From an uncultured Eubacteriales bacterium (lineage in GTDB: Bacteria; Bacillota; Clostridia; Monoglobales; Monoglobaceae): a DNA stretch of 41,653 nucleotides. Numbering within the stretch: position 1 is the stretch's first letter; every line of letters starts with the position of its first letter. This document shows, in pieces, positions 1 to 7,923 of this stretch. Where the stretch lies: positions 1-41,653 of the forward strand of contig CAJLFL010000001.1 in assembly GCA_905205855.1 (NCBI GenBank), in the 5' to 3' direction. Under the pieces are notes generated by a model that did not search any database, was not told the origin of the DNA, and saw only the letters and a program-made list of their open reading frames with translations. A program made the position numbers and the translations under genes.

Positions 1-482
1 ATCTGGAATTGCTCCCATTTGCAAAGGAGTGTAATGTAAAAATTGCAGCTGAAAATATGTGGAACTGGGATAGGGAGAAAGATGAAGCAGCTTCGGCGGC
101 TTGTTCCTCACCGGAAAGCTTTAATGCTCATCTTGACGCGGTAAATGATGAATATTTTTGCGCATGCCTTGATATTGGCCATGCCGAGATGAGGGGACTT
201 GGTACATCTGCCGAGGAGATGATACGCGCGCTTGGCGGCAGACTCGGAGCCCTGCACATTCATGATAATGACCGGTGGTATGATTCGCATCAGATTCCTT
301 TTTCAATGGATATTGATTTCAATAAGGTAGTATCTACGCTTAAAGCTGTTGGGTATAATGGATACTTCACACTTGAGGCAGATCAGTATCTTAATAATTA
401 TACTGAGGATAACATATATGACGGTATAAAAAATCTTGCAGCCTCAGCGAGGCGTCTTGCGGATATGTACGAAGTATTATAA
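1..482 (+). CDS. Sugar phosphate isomerase/epimerase, 3' part (5' end outside window)
   Basis: The open frame runs in from the window edge (frame set by the codon at position 3) and ends at TAA 480-482, so only about 159 C-terminal residues are seen. The visible part has features of the xylose-isomerase-like TIM barrel / AP-endonuclease-2 family: an early AAEN strand, CLDIGHAEM, LGALHIHDND and a late GYNGYFTLEAD, which in this family supply the Glu, Asp and His metal ligands. Such enzymes isomerise or epimerise sugars or sugar phosphates in the cytoplasm. The substrate cannot be told. A TTG at position 9 is an internal codon and not the start. The gene ends directly before a bidirectional hairpin shared with the convergent gene on the other strand. 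Confidence 0.8.
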   Translation, partial: LELLPFAKECNVKIAAENMWNWDREKDEAASAACSSPESFNAHLDAVNDEYFCACLDIGHAEMRGLGTSAEEMIRALGGRLGALHIHDNDRWYDSHQIPFSMDIDFNKVVSTLKAVGYNGYFTLEADQYLNNYTEDNIYDGIKNLAASARRLADMYEVL

Positions 483-510
483 AAAAGGCAGCCGTAAGGC
501 TGTCTTTTTT
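481..510. terminator. Bidirectional intrinsic terminator
   Basis: Stem ggcagcc (487-493), loop gtaa, ggctgtc (498-504), flanked by an A-run on one side and a T-run on the other. It can therefore end the plus-strand epimerase gene and the convergent minus-strand gene. Confidence 0.8.
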
Positions 511-1219
511 ATAATATTCTTCCGTCTGTGCTTATGGTGATTACTTGCCACGGAATAAATTTTCCGCTGTTTTGCAACGCTGTTTTTGCAGCATATTCAA
601 GACCGCCGCAGCAAGGAACCTCCATTCTGACTATAGTAACGCTTTGAATGTCATTGATGCTTATTATTTCAGTCAGCTTGTCGCTGTAATCGGTCTCATC
701 AAGTTTTGGGCATCCGATAATGGTTATTTTATCTCTCATAAACTCATCATGCATATTTGCGTACGCATAAGCGGTGCAGTCTGCCGCTATAAGAAGCTTT
801 GCATTATTAAAATATGGTGCGTTTACCGGTACAAGCTTAATTTGACACGGCCATTGACCAAGCTGTGAAACAGATTTAAATTCGTTGAGATGTTGTTCCG
901 GTTCGACCCTGTGTTCTCTGTTGAATTTCATAAGCCGGTGTCCCGGACATCCGCCGTGATGCTGTGATTTTTCGGAATTAAGCTTCTTTTTATTTTCAAC
1001 AACAGCCTGCTCGTTGTACTCGGCTGCTTCTCTTTCTGTAAAAGAAATGGCGTTTACCGGACAGGCGGGCAAGCAGTCACCAAGACCGTCGCAATAATCA
1101 TCACGCAAAAGCTTAGCTTTTCCGTTTGACATTCCTATTGCACCTTCATGGCATGCCTCGACGCACGAGCCGCAGCCGTTACACTTTTCCTCATCAATAT
1201 GAATAATTTTACGAATCAT
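509..1219 (-). CDS. Two-[4Fe-4S] ferredoxin-like protein with conserved C-terminal domain
   Basis: This 236-residue protein starts with two ferredoxin-type cluster motifs. The first is CNGCGSCVEAC followed by H instead of P (about residues 14-24). The second begins CDGLGDCLPACP (about 43-54), where the first spacing is altered. A Cys-containing GGCPGH stretch follows near residue 90, and a C-terminal half holds LGQWPCQIKLVPVNAP, a conserved Cys/Ala stretch and VPCCGG. Proteins like this are common in anaerobes as ferredoxin-like electron carriers or small oxidoreductases of unknown partner. Specific function is unknown. The ATG at 1219 has an AAAGGTGG ribosome site. The upstream 1220-1291 region has two adjacent dyads (listed separately). 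Confidence 0.8.
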   Translation of the reverse strand: MIRKIIHIDEEKCNGCGSCVEACHEGAIGMSNGKAKLLRDDYCDGLGDCLPACPVNAISFTEREAAEYNEQAVVENKKKLNSEKSQHHGGCPGHRLMKFNREHRVEPEQHLNEFKSVSQLGQWPCQIKLVPVNAPYFNNAKLLIAADCTAYAYANMHDEFMRDKITIIGCPKLDETDYSDKLTEIISINDIQSVTIVRMEVPCCGGLEYAAKTALQNSGKFIPWQVITISTDGRIL

Positions 1220-1259
1220 TTTTATACCACCTTTCTTCTGTGGATATTTTAGTATATAT

Positions 1260-1286
1260 CCGAACAGAATTCGGTTGTTATAACAA
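1260..1286. promoter_or_regulatory. Two adjacent palindromes, possible operator
   Basis: CCGAA-N5-TTCGG (1260-1274) abuts the perfect 12-bp palindrome TTGTTATAACAA (1275-1286). Both lie in the short gap upstream of the minus-strand ferredoxin-like gene, where a promoter is expected. This fits a dimeric repressor site. No regulator is identified. Confidence 0.4.
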
Positions 1287-1291
1287 CAAAA

Positions 1292-1750
1292 CTAAATTTT
1301 TTTTATTTCTGCTCTTACTCTTCCGTCGTTTATTTCCAAAACGGCATAACTGCGAAAGCAGCTTCCGGGATTGAGAATAAGCATATCCTCGGTTTCTTCA
1401 AGGTAACTGGTATGTGTGTGTCCAAATATGCAAATATCGGCATTTGCCTCTTTGGCTGCAAGGATAAGTCTGTTAAGTGACAGTTTTACGCCGAACAAAT
1501 GTCCGTGCGTCAAAAAAATGCGCTTGCCGTCAAAGCTGAATATACGCTTATCAGGTACATCATGGACAAAATAATCATTGTTGCCAATAACATATGCACA
1601 TGGTATATTGCTCCATGCTGCCATAATATCATCAACATCCTGCTGAACATCTCCGGCGTGTATTATAAGGTCAATGTCAGACTCGTTTTCCATAGCGCGT
1701 GCAATTCCGCCAAAGTATCGGTGCGAATCACTTAATACCAGAGCCTTCAT
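1292..1750 (-). CDS. YfcE/MJ0936-type metallophosphoesterase
   Basis: Calcineurin-like phosphodiesterase of about 152 residues, the usual size for the YfcE/MJ0936 family. All metal-binding blocks are visible in order: LSDSH near the N-terminus, IHAGDVQQD, VIGNNDYF, FLTHGHLFG, and FGHTHTSYLEE followed by LNPGSC. These enzymes use two metal ions to hydrolyse phosphodiesters. The physiological substrate is usually unknown. The open frame extends further upstream, but ATG 1748-1750 is chosen because AGGAG lies just before it and the first motif follows within a few residues. Cytoplasmic, with no signal peptide. Confidence 0.9.
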   Translation of the reverse strand: MKALVLSDSHRYFGGIARAMENESDIDLIIHAGDVQQDVDDIMAAWSNIPCAYVIGNNDYFVHDVPDKRIFSFDGKRIFLTHGHLFGVKLSLNRLILAAKEANADICIFGHTHTSYLEETEDMLILNPGSCFRSYAVLEINDGRVRAEIKKI

Positions 1751-1813
1751 TTTATCTCCTCTTTTCCTTTCGGGATTATTCCCTTTTGGATAGTATAACA
1801 TAATTTCAAAAAA

Positions 1814-1842
1814 TTGTCACTATTTTTATTTTTTTGCATAAA
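1814..1842 (+). promoter_or_regulatory. Probable sigma-A promoter for the small-gene cassette
   Basis: TTGTCA (1814-1819), 17-base spacer, CATAAA (1837-1842). It lies in an AT-rich gap ahead of the gene at 1890. A TATAAT follows at 1844 without a well-placed -35. Confidence 0.45.
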
Positions 1843-1889
1843 TTATAATTAGGCAGAATTTCTTTTGCCCGGAAAGGCAGGTAATATAT

Positions 1890-2159
1890 ATGACTCTTGA
1901 TGACTTGATTAAAAATATGAATCCGCAGATGCTTTCCAATGCGATTTCACAAATGGGAAATATGCTGTCGCCGGAACAGATGCGAAAGGTTCAGCAAACA
2001 ATTCAAAACACGGATAAAGGGGAGCTTAATCAAAAGCTGAATCATCTCAGCACGGCTGATTTGCAAAAGGAATTAAGACAAAATCCGGCTTTGGCAAAAC
2101 AGCTTGCAAACAATCCTGAGCTTATGCAGAAAATAAATCAAATATTTAATAAGAAATAA
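1890..2159 (+). CDS. Small helical protein of unknown function
   Basis: This is an 89-residue, Gln- and Asn-rich protein with no signal peptide. It is predicted to be mostly helical, with repeated short amphipathic segments of the type NPQMLSNAISQMG, SPEQMRKVQQTI and NPELMQKINQIF. The start ATG follows GGCAGG. I do not recognise a family. It is the first of three closely spaced plus-strand genes (gaps 24 and 2 bases after start correction), all small and of unknown function, so they are likely co-transcribed and may act together. Codon use looks like that of its neighbours. Confidence 0.7.
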   Translation: MTLDDLIKNMNPQMLSNAISQMGNMLSPEQMRKVQQTIQNTDKGELNQKLNHLSTADLQKELRQNPALAKQLANNPELMQKINQIFNKK

Positions 2160-2183
2160 CCGGCATTGACAGGAGGGATAGGC

Positions 2184-2543
2184 ATGGAAAATGAAGGCAT
2201 GGATTTGTCCGGTGCGGTGGATATGCTGAAAGAGATGCTGTCCGGTGATGAGGGCAAGCAGCAGCTGCAAAATATCATGAATATGTTTAGCGGGGCAGTG
2301 CCGGAGGGCGGCGAACCCGGTTCTGCAACCGGGGGAATTGATGCTGATAATATTGAAATGCTTATGCGGCTTCAGCAAGCTATGTCAATCGCAAACAGCC
2401 GTAAAAACAGCAGTCAGTCAAGGCTGCTGACAGCACTGAAACCGTTTTTAAAGCCCTCCAGACAGGAAAAGGTCGATAACGCCGTGCGAATGCTTAGTCT
2501 GAGCGGTGTTATAGAGGCAATGCGAGAGGTAAAAGGTGATTAG
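2184..2543 (+). CDS. Small protein of unknown function
   Basis: The product is about 119 residues when started at ATG 2184, which has an ideal AGGAGG at 2171-2176. A TTG further upstream has no ribosome site. The N-terminal half is acidic and Met-rich (GAVDMLKEMLSGDEGKQQL). A Gly/Pro-rich linker follows, then a basic helical C-terminus (SQSRLLTALKPFLKPSRQEK). The C-terminal pattern recalls short clostridial proteins of unknown role with a LKPFL-type helix, but no function can be assigned. The stop TAG is 2 bases before the next gene, so the two are translationally close. Confidence 0.75.
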   Translation: MENEGMDLSGAVDMLKEMLSGDEGKQQLQNIMNMFSGAVPEGGEPGSATGGIDADNIEMLMRLQQAMSIANSRKNSSQSRLLTALKPFLKPSRQEKVDNAVRMLSLSGVIEAMREVKGD

Positions 2544-2545
2544 GT

Positions 2546-2962
2546 ATGTATCGGCGCTATGCTCCAAAGCAGGTCAATACAAAAACTCAAACAGAAACGC
2601 CGCGCAGAACTGAAACCAAAAACACGGACTGTCGGCAGCCGGGAAATAACGGTATACATAACAGCTGTCAGCCCTTGCCGAAAAGCAGCGGCAAGCAAAA
2701 CTGCAGTCATAATCAGAAGCCTGCCGGTGCGGCAAAATCAAAGCAAGACAAAAAAACGTCCCGAAATCCGGTTTCGGGGCTTATTCCGCCTGCACTTTAC
2801 AATCCGGAAACAAAAAAGGTTTTGGGGATGTTTTCGGCAGAAGATTTGCTGCTTGCGGCACTGATTATTATTCTGCTCGATAATGACGATAATGATGATC
2901 CTATGCTTATATATGCACTTATATACATATTGATTTCAGATTATGTTGATTTGCCGTTTTAG
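2546..2962 (+). CDS. Small protein with polar N-terminus and hydrophobic C-terminus
   Basis: A 138-residue product in two parts. The first 85 or so residues are polar, low-complexity and rich in Lys, Gln, Asn and Ser. The remainder is hydrophobic, with two Leu/Ile-rich segments separated by an acidic DNDDNDD turn, then a short end. It may dip into or span the membrane with the acidic loop exposed, but topology is uncertain. The ATG at 2546 follows AAAGGTG overlapping the end of the previous gene. It is the last gene of the cassette and is followed by a strong hairpin. Confidence 0.65.
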   Translation: MYRRYAPKQVNTKTQTETPRRTETKNTDCRQPGNNGIHNSCQPLPKSSGKQNCSHNQKPAGAAKSKQDKKTSRNPVSGLIPPALYNPETKKVLGMFSAEDLLLAALIIILLDNDDNDDPMLIYALIYILISDYVDLPF

Positions 2963-2969
2963 AAATAAT

Positions 2970-3020
2970 AAACCGCAATGTAAATCGGTTCAGAACCTGA
3001 TTTTGCATTGCGGTTTTAGT
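2970..3020. terminator. Long intrinsic terminator hairpin
   Basis: AAACCGCAATG (2970-2980) pairs with CATTGCGGTTT (3006-3016). The inside extends through AATC/GATT and GGTT/AACC. T-rich tails follow, so it can terminate the small-gene cassette and possibly the convergent acyl-CoA synthetase gene. Confidence 0.85.
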
Positions 3021-3047
3021 TTTTCGGCTTAATTTTTTACAAGACCA

Positions 3048-4739
3048 TTATTCATATTTTGCCTTATCATTATCTCTGATTTCGCTGCGGCGGATTTTTC
3101 CGCTGAAAGTCTTGGGCAGCTCGGTCACATACTCGATAATTCTCGGATATTTATATGGCGCGGTATTTTTCTTGACATATGTCTGCAGCTCTTTTGTAAG
3201 TTCATCGGTGCCTTCATAGCCGCTGCTTAATACAATAGTTGCCTTTACCACAAAACCGCGGATTTTATCCGGAACGCCCGTTACGGCAACCTCCATTACA
3301 GCCGGATGCTCCAGCAGTACGCTTTCAATCTCAAACGGGCCTATACGATAGCCGGAGGATTTGATGACGTCATCATTTCTGCCGACATATCTGAACATAC
3401 CTTTTTCATCCCTGTATGCAGTGTCACCGGTGTGATAAAAACCGCCGTGCATTGCTTTTTTTGTTTCCTCAATGCTAAGGTTATATCCGTCCATCAAACC
3501 GCATGACTTTCTGTCCGCACTGAGAACTCTTATACAGATTTCACCGGTTGTACCGCGCTGACAGGATTGGTCGTTCTCGTCAAGGATATGCACATCAAAG
3601 CCGGGAACGGGAAAACCGATTGCCCCAGGAACAGGCTCTGTCCAGGGTTTAATCGTTGCTATACATACGGTTGTTTCCGTCTGACCGAAGCCCTCGTATA
3701 TTTTAAGTCCGGTTGCGTCATACCATTTATTGAATATTTCCGGATTGAGTGCTTCGCCTGCAGTACAGCAATGCGTCAGTGACGAAAGGTCATATTTTGT
3801 TACATCCTCCTGCAGAAGAAGTCTGTACATGGTCGGAGGTACGCAGAATGTTGTAATTTTATACTTTTCAAGCTTGCCTAAAATATCTGCTGCATCAAAT
3901 TTTCTGAAATCATATACGAATACGGCAGATTCGCCGAACCACTGACCGTACAGCTTGCCCCAAAGGGATTTAAGCCATCCGGTGTCCGATATGGTAAGGT
4001 GCAGACCTCCGTCTATAACTCTGTGCCAGAAAACACCTGTCATAATATGTCCGAGCGGATACTTAAAGTTGTGTGAAATGATTTTCGGATAGCCGGTCGT
4101 GCCGGAGGAGAATGATATAAGCATGGTATCATCTGCCATCGGTGCGTTTTCGCCGGTCGGTCTTTGCCAATCGGAATTTGCCATATCATAGCCGGTTTCA
4201 AAATCAATCCAGTCCGGTCCTGCGTTTTTGTGACCGATCACAAATTTAAGTTCAACGGTTTTGTATTGATCGCCGCCTTCGTCAAAATATTCTGTTTCCT
4301 GTCCGTCACCGGTCATTACAACAGCCTTTATGTCAGCCGCATTACAGCGGTAAACATAGTCCTTTGCTTTAAGCATATTTGTTGCCTGAATTGCGATTGC
4401 GCCAATTTTGTGCAGTGCCAGGATGCAAACCCAAAAGAAATAGCTGCGCTTTAAAACCAATAAGACGCGGTCGCCCTTGCGGATTCCCATGTACTTAAAA
4501 TAGTTTGCCGCTTTGTTGGAGCAAAGCATCATATCCTTGAATGTAAAGCGCTTTTCTTCACCGTCAGCCGATACCCAAAGCATAGCAAGCTTATCGGGCT
4601 TGGTTTTGCCAAGCTCGTCAACAACATCATATGCAAAGTTAAAGGTATCGTCATATGTTAATTTATAGTTTTTCTGGGCGTCCTCTAAAGAGAAAAAGTC
4701 ATCTCTTTTGGCGCCGACGAATTTTTCATAGATTGTCAT
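3048..4739 (-). CDS. AMP-forming acyl-CoA synthetase
   Basis: This 563-residue adenylate-forming enzyme makes acyl-CoA from a carboxylic acid, ATP and CoA. Family motifs are complete: the P-loop SSGTTGYPK (211-219), YEGFGQTET, the HTGDTAY and KSSGYRIGPFEIES hinge region, and the C-terminal catalytic Lys in TFSGKIRR (Lys548). It resembles the acetyl-/medium-chain acyl-CoA synthetase branch and lacks a long N-terminal extension. It is the last gene of the ilvE-VOR operon, 19 bases after the true end of the XRE-cupin frame, with AGGGG before its ATG. Context suggests branched short-chain acids (isobutyrate, isovalerate, 2-methylbutyrate) as substrates. That part is inference, and acetate or propionate cannot be excluded. 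Confidence 0.9.
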   Translation of the reverse strand: MTIYEKFVGAKRDDFFSLEDAQKNYKLTYDDTFNFAYDVVDELGKTKPDKLAMLWVSADGEEKRFTFKDMMLCSNKAANYFKYMGIRKGDRVLLVLKRSYFFWVCILALHKIGAIAIQATNMLKAKDYVYRCNAADIKAVVMTGDGQETEYFDEGGDQYKTVELKFVIGHKNAGPDWIDFETGYDMANSDWQRPTGENAPMADDTMLISFSSGTTGYPKIISHNFKYPLGHIMTGVFWHRVIDGGLHLTISDTGWLKSLWGKLYGQWFGESAVFVYDFRKFDAADILGKLEKYKITTFCVPPTMYRLLLQEDVTKYDLSSLTHCCTAGEALNPEIFNKWYDATGLKIYEGFGQTETTVCIATIKPWTEPVPGAIGFPVPGFDVHILDENDQSCQRGTTGEICIRVLSADRKSCGLMDGYNLSIEETKKAMHGGFYHTGDTAYRDEKGMFRYVGRNDDVIKSSGYRIGPFEIESVLLEHPAVMEVAVTGVPDKIRGFVVKATIVLSSGYEGTDELTKELQTYVKKNTAPYKYPRIIEYVTELPKTFSGKIRRSEIRDNDKAKYE

Positions 4740-4827
4740 TTTGTTTCCCCTCCGCTGATTATTTGATTACTACGGCAATAAACTGAGCCTGTTCATCGCC
4801 CATAGCGACTTCGGCATGAGGTATACC

Positions 4828-5310
4828 CTAATCAAAGTATACGCTGTCACCCTCTGAAAGCTCATAGGATATGTCGCCTATGTAGAACTTCATTTTGCCT
4901 GACAAGAGGTAGTTAAACTCCTGACCGTCATGACATTTCATGACCGGTGCTTTACCATCGGGGGTAATGGTAACCAAAAACGGTTCTGCTTTTTTATTGC
5001 GGAAGGTGTATGCAAGGTGTTTATAATCATATTCGTGTGCGCGCTTTACCGAATATCCGTTGCCCTTTTTTACGGCGCAGCACATAGAAAGAGTAGGAGC
5101 GTTTCCGCTTATCAAATCAAGTACATCAACACCCAAAATGTCCGCCGCATTGTATATAAAGCTGAATGAAAAATCCATATCGCCTTTTTCATAAGAAATA
5201 TAGGTTGCTTCATCTATATTAAGCTTTTCTGCCATCTCTGCGGTCGAAAGATCCATGTCCTCACGCAGAAAGGCAAGACGCATACCAATATCCTTTATTT
5301 GTTCATTCAT
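4828..5310 (-). CDS. XRE-family regulator with cupin domain, cut by in-frame TAG
   Basis: An N-terminal helix-turn-helix (about residues 8-62, MRLAFLREDMDLSTAEMAEKL onward) is followed by a single cupin_2 barrel (about 85-160). The frame stops at TAG 4828-4830 right after EGDSVYFD. Reading on in the same frame gives GIPHAEVAMGDEQAQFIAVVIK and a TAA at 4759-4761. That is the expected end of this family, including the His of the second cupin motif, and it restores a natural 19-base gap to the next gene. The ORF as read loses the last 22 residues. Start ATG 5308-5310 has AGGAGG. Such regulators often sit beside acyl-CoA synthetase and oxoacid oxidoreductase genes and probably sense a related ligand. 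The truncated protein may be impaired. Confidence 0.85.
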   Translation of the reverse strand: MNEQIKDIGMRLAFLREDMDLSTAEMAEKLNIDEATYISYEKGDMDFSFSFIYNAADILGVDVLDLISGNAPTLSMCCAVKKGNGYSVKRAHEYDYKHLAYTFRNKKAEPFLVTITPDGKAPVMKCHDGQEFNYLLSGKMKFYIGDISYELSEGDSVYFD

Positions 5311-5313
5311 GGG

Positions 5314-5853
5314 TTAGTCCTCCTTATATTCATATCCGGTTTTTATTGCTTTAAGGTTTGGCTCAAGCAGATGCTGCTTTCTTGCAGGAACAAGCTTTGC
5401 CATAGCCTTTTCGGCTGCCTCATAAGACAAAATGTCAGAGTGCTTCAGCATAAGACCTATCATTATCATGTTGGCAAGCCCGTTTAAATCCATATCTGAG
5501 GAAAGTTTGGTTGCCGGGATATAATAGGTGTTTATATCAGTGCGCTTAACTTTTTTGGAAATCAAAGAGCTGTCGGCAAAAATCATTCCGCCGGGCGTAA
5601 CAGCGTCCTCGTATTTGTCAAGCGACGGGGCATTCATGGCGATAAGTATATCAGGTGCATCAACAATAGGCGAGCCTATCTGTGTATCGCCGAGGATAAT
5701 GCTGCAGTTTGCTGTTCCGCCGCGCATTTCCGGCCCGTATGACGGAAGCCAGCTGACCTCCATATCGTTAAGCATACCGCCGTATGCAAGCAGCTTGCCG
5801 GCAAACAGTATTCCCTGTCCGCCAAAGCCGGCAATCAGAATTTGTTTATTCAT
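5314..5853 (-). CDS. 2-oxoacid:ferredoxin oxidoreductase, gamma subunit
   Basis: This protein of about 179 residues belongs to the pyruvate/ketoisovalerate oxidoreductase gamma family. The N-terminus IAGFGGQGILFAGKLLA is the family hallmark, followed by SWLPSYGPEMRGGTANC and the mid-domain IAMNAPSLDKYED. The subunit completes the four-part enzyme that oxidatively decarboxylates 2-oxoacids to acyl-CoA, reducing ferredoxin, or runs in reverse. Start ATG 5851-5853 is preferred to an upstream in-frame codon because it precedes the conserved strand directly and overlaps the beta-subunit stop by 8 bases, typical of translational coupling. It ends 3 bases before the XRE-cupin start. Confidence 0.92.
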   Translation of the reverse strand: MNKQILIAGFGGQGILFAGKLLAYGGMLNDMEVSWLPSYGPEMRGGTANCSIILGDTQIGSPIVDAPDILIAMNAPSLDKYEDAVTPGGMIFADSSLISKKVKRTDINTYYIPATKLSSDMDLNGLANMIMIGLMLKHSDILSYEAAEKAMAKLVPARKQHLLEPNLKAIKTGYEYKED

Positions 5854-6607
5854 TTTTATCACCGGTCCCCTCTGCTGTTTTATCCTTAAATACGCCAAGA
5901 GGATAATATGGTATCATTTCATTTTCAAGTCTGTCAAGCGCCCCTTGCGGAGTCATACCCCAGTTGGTCGGACAGGTGGAAAGCACTTCTACCAAAGAAA
6001 ATCCCTTGCCCTCAATCTGATTTTGAAATGCCTTCTTTATTGCTGCTTTGGCGTTTCTTACATTTTTAACATTGTTTACGGCAACTCTTTCAAGATAAGC
6101 CGCACCGTCTACCTGCGACAGAAGTTCGCAGGCCTTTACGGGATAACCTACCAGATTTACATCTCTGCCGTATGGCGAGGTTTGAGTGACCTGTCCGGGC
6201 AGAGTGGTGGGCGCCATCTGACCGCCCGTCATACCGTAAATTGTGTTGTTTACAAAGATAATTGTAATATTTTCGCCTCTGGCTGCCGAATGTACGGTTT
6301 CTGCTGTACCGATTGCGGCAAGGTCGCCGTCACCCTGATATGTAAAAACGATTTTGTCTGCATCGGAGCGTTTTACTCCGGTTGCAACAGCCGGCGCTCT
6401 GCCGTGCGCTGCCTGAACCATATCAACATTAAAGTAATTGTATGCAAATACAGAGCATCCGACCGAGGCAACGCCTATTGTCCGTCCGCGCACGCCAAGT
6501 TCGTCAATAACCTCTGCAACCAAACGGTGAATAATTCCGTGGGTACAGCCCGGACAGTAATGCAGAACTGCATCGGTCAGCGCCTGTGGTTTTTCAAATA
6601 CTTTCAT
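5846..6607 (-). CDS. 2-oxoacid:ferredoxin oxidoreductase, beta (TPP-binding) subunit
   Basis: This 253-residue protein carries the thiamine-pyrophosphate site. It has CPGC near residues 18-21, the pyrophosphate/Mg motif QGDGDLAAIG (about 91-100) followed by VNNTIYGMTGGQ (about 119-130), and the conserved HGRAPAVATG. Together with alpha, gamma and delta subunits it forms a VOR/KOR-type cytoplasmic enzyme. The ATG overlaps the alpha-subunit TGA by 4 bases and its own TAA overlaps the gamma start, so the three are tightly coupled. Adjacent ilvE and acyl-CoA synthetase point to branched-chain 2-oxoacids. 2-oxoglutarate is the main alternative. Confidence 0.93.
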   Translation of the reverse strand: MKVFEKPQALTDAVLHYCPGCTHGIIHRLVAEVIDELGVRGRTIGVASVGCSVFAYNYFNVDMVQAAHGRAPAVATGVKRSDADKIVFTYQGDGDLAAIGTAETVHSAARGENITIIFVNNTIYGMTGGQMAPTTLPGQVTQTSPYGRDVNLVGYPVKACELLSQVDGAAYLERVAVNNVKNVRNAKAAIKKAFQNQIEGKGFSLVEVLSTCPTNWGMTPQGALDRLENEMIPYYPLGVFKDKTAEGTGDKNE

Positions 6608-7677
6608 TTGTCAGCACCTCCGATTTTTGCCGCTTCGGCAATTTTATCAAGAACATTTTCGGTTGTGGGAATCATGCCGCCTGTTCTGCTGCACAGCAAT
6701 ACCGGCTTTTTGCAGCGTGTACTGAGTTCAATGTCCTCCAGCATCTGTCCCATATTAAGTTCAACGGAGATAAAGGCATTTACCTTATCTGCAGCTTTGT
6801 TTAAAACGTCCTTCGGGAACGGCCAAAGTGTAAGCGGACGTATCATTCCGACCTTTATGCCGTTTTCACGTGCTTTATCTATGGCGTTCTGCGAAACTCT
6901 TGCCGCTATACCGAATGCAACTATACAGATTTCGGCATCCTCCATACGATATTCGTCGTACATAACCTCGTTTTCCTCAACAACCTTATAGCGTTTAAAG
7001 CGTTCAATATTGAATACTTCAAGCTCATCCGGCTTCAGGAAAAGGGAGTTTACGATATTAGGCTCTCTTTTGCAGTCCGTTCCGGTCAGCGCCCAGGGCT
7101 TATCGTACTTGTTTACGCCGCTTTCGTCAAGGTAAACAGGCTCCATCATCTGTCCCATTGTGCCGTCTGCCAAAAGCATGACCGGCATTCTGTATTTGTC
7201 TGCGAGGTCAAAGCCTTTTTTGGTTAAATCAACCATTTCCTGAACAGAGGAGGGGGCAAGCACTATCAGATGATAGTCACCGTGACCGCCGCCCTTGGTT
7301 GCCTGAAAATAATCCGACTGTGACGGCTGAATTCCGCCAAGTCCGGGACCGCCGCGCTGAACGTTTACGATAAGTGCGGGCAAATCACAGGCGGCAAGAT
7401 AGGAAATACCCTCGCTTTTAAGTGATATTCCCGGACTTGAAGATGACGTCATAACGCGCTTGCCGGTAGAGGCAACGCCGATAACCATATTTATTGCCGC
7501 AATTTCGCTTTCCGCCTGCAGAAATACTCCGCCGTCTATTTTCGGCAGTCTTTTTGACATATACGCCGCAACCTCTGTCTGCGGTGTGATGGGATAACCG
7601 AAGTAATGCAGACATCCGGCTTTGATTGCCGCTTCTGCCATTGCTTCGTTGCCCTTCATTAAAACTTTCTCGCTCAT
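6604..7677 (-). CDS. vorB: 3-methyl-2-oxobutanoate (branched 2-oxoacid):ferredoxin oxidoreductase, alpha subunit VorB
   Basis: A 357-residue protein of the pyruvate:ferredoxin oxidoreductase alpha family. It has MKGNEAMAEAAIKAGC at the N-terminus, GYPITPQTE (about 27-35), the conserved QAESEIAAINMVIGV, a SSSSPGISLKSEG loop, and QRGGPGLGGIQPSQSDYFQA. The C-terminal transketolase-like domain has GMIRPLTLWPFP. Length and motifs match the VorB type used for branched-chain 2-oxoacids. It overlaps the beta gene by 4 bases and lies 23 bases after the ferredoxin subunit, with GGAGG before the ATG. The VorB call rests on overall resemblance and context. Confidence 0.92.
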   Translation of the reverse strand: MSEKVLMKGNEAMAEAAIKAGCLHYFGYPITPQTEVAAYMSKRLPKIDGGVFLQAESEIAAINMVIGVASTGKRVMTSSSSPGISLKSEGISYLAACDLPALIVNVQRGGPGLGGIQPSQSDYFQATKGGGHGDYHLIVLAPSSVQEMVDLTKKGFDLADKYRMPVMLLADGTMGQMMEPVYLDESGVNKYDKPWALTGTDCKREPNIVNSLFLKPDELEVFNIERFKRYKVVEENEVMYDEYRMEDAEICIVAFGIAARVSQNAIDKARENGIKVGMIRPLTLWPFPKDVLNKAADKVNAFISVELNMGQMLEDIELSTRCKKPVLLCSRTGGMIPTTENVLDKIAEAAKIGGADK

Positions 7678-7700
7678 TGTATCAATCCTCCCTTTTTATA

Positions 7701-7904
7701 CTATCTTTCAACGGTTATAACGCAGTCGGGACACATGGTTGCACAAAAGGCACAGCCGATACATGCTGCCATATCCGTTACACCGGCAGGATGATAACCC
7801 TTTGGATTAAGCTCGTCTTTCAAAGCTACTATTTTTTTTGGACAGGCGCCTACGCAAAGACCGCAGCCTTTGCACAGACTCTCGTTAAAGCTTACTTTTG
7901 CCAT
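7701..7904 (-). CDS. 2-oxoacid:ferredoxin oxidoreductase, delta (2x[4Fe-4S] ferredoxin) subunit
   Basis: This small protein of about 67 residues has two CxxCxxCxxxC cluster motifs. The first is CKGCGLCVGAC (11-21) and the second CIGCAFCATMC in the C-terminal half. It supplies the electron-transfer subunit of the oxidoreductase. A longer frame exists upstream, but ATG 7902-7904 has an ideal GGAGGT site and gives the normal length and N-terminus (MAKVSFNESLC). It lies 19 bases downstream of the P-loop ATPase gene and is followed by the alpha subunit. Confidence 0.92.
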   Translation of the reverse strand: MAKVSFNESLCKGCGLCVGACPKKIVALKDELNPKGYHPAGVTDMAACIGCAFCATMCPDCVITVER

Positions 7905-7923
7905 TTTTACCTCCGTTCTGCCA

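Noticed and set aside
5528..6991. Long plus-strand open frame opposite the VOR gamma/beta/alpha genes
   Set aside because: It lies antisense to three clearly conserved genes, spans their borders and has no domain sense. Shadow of codon bias.
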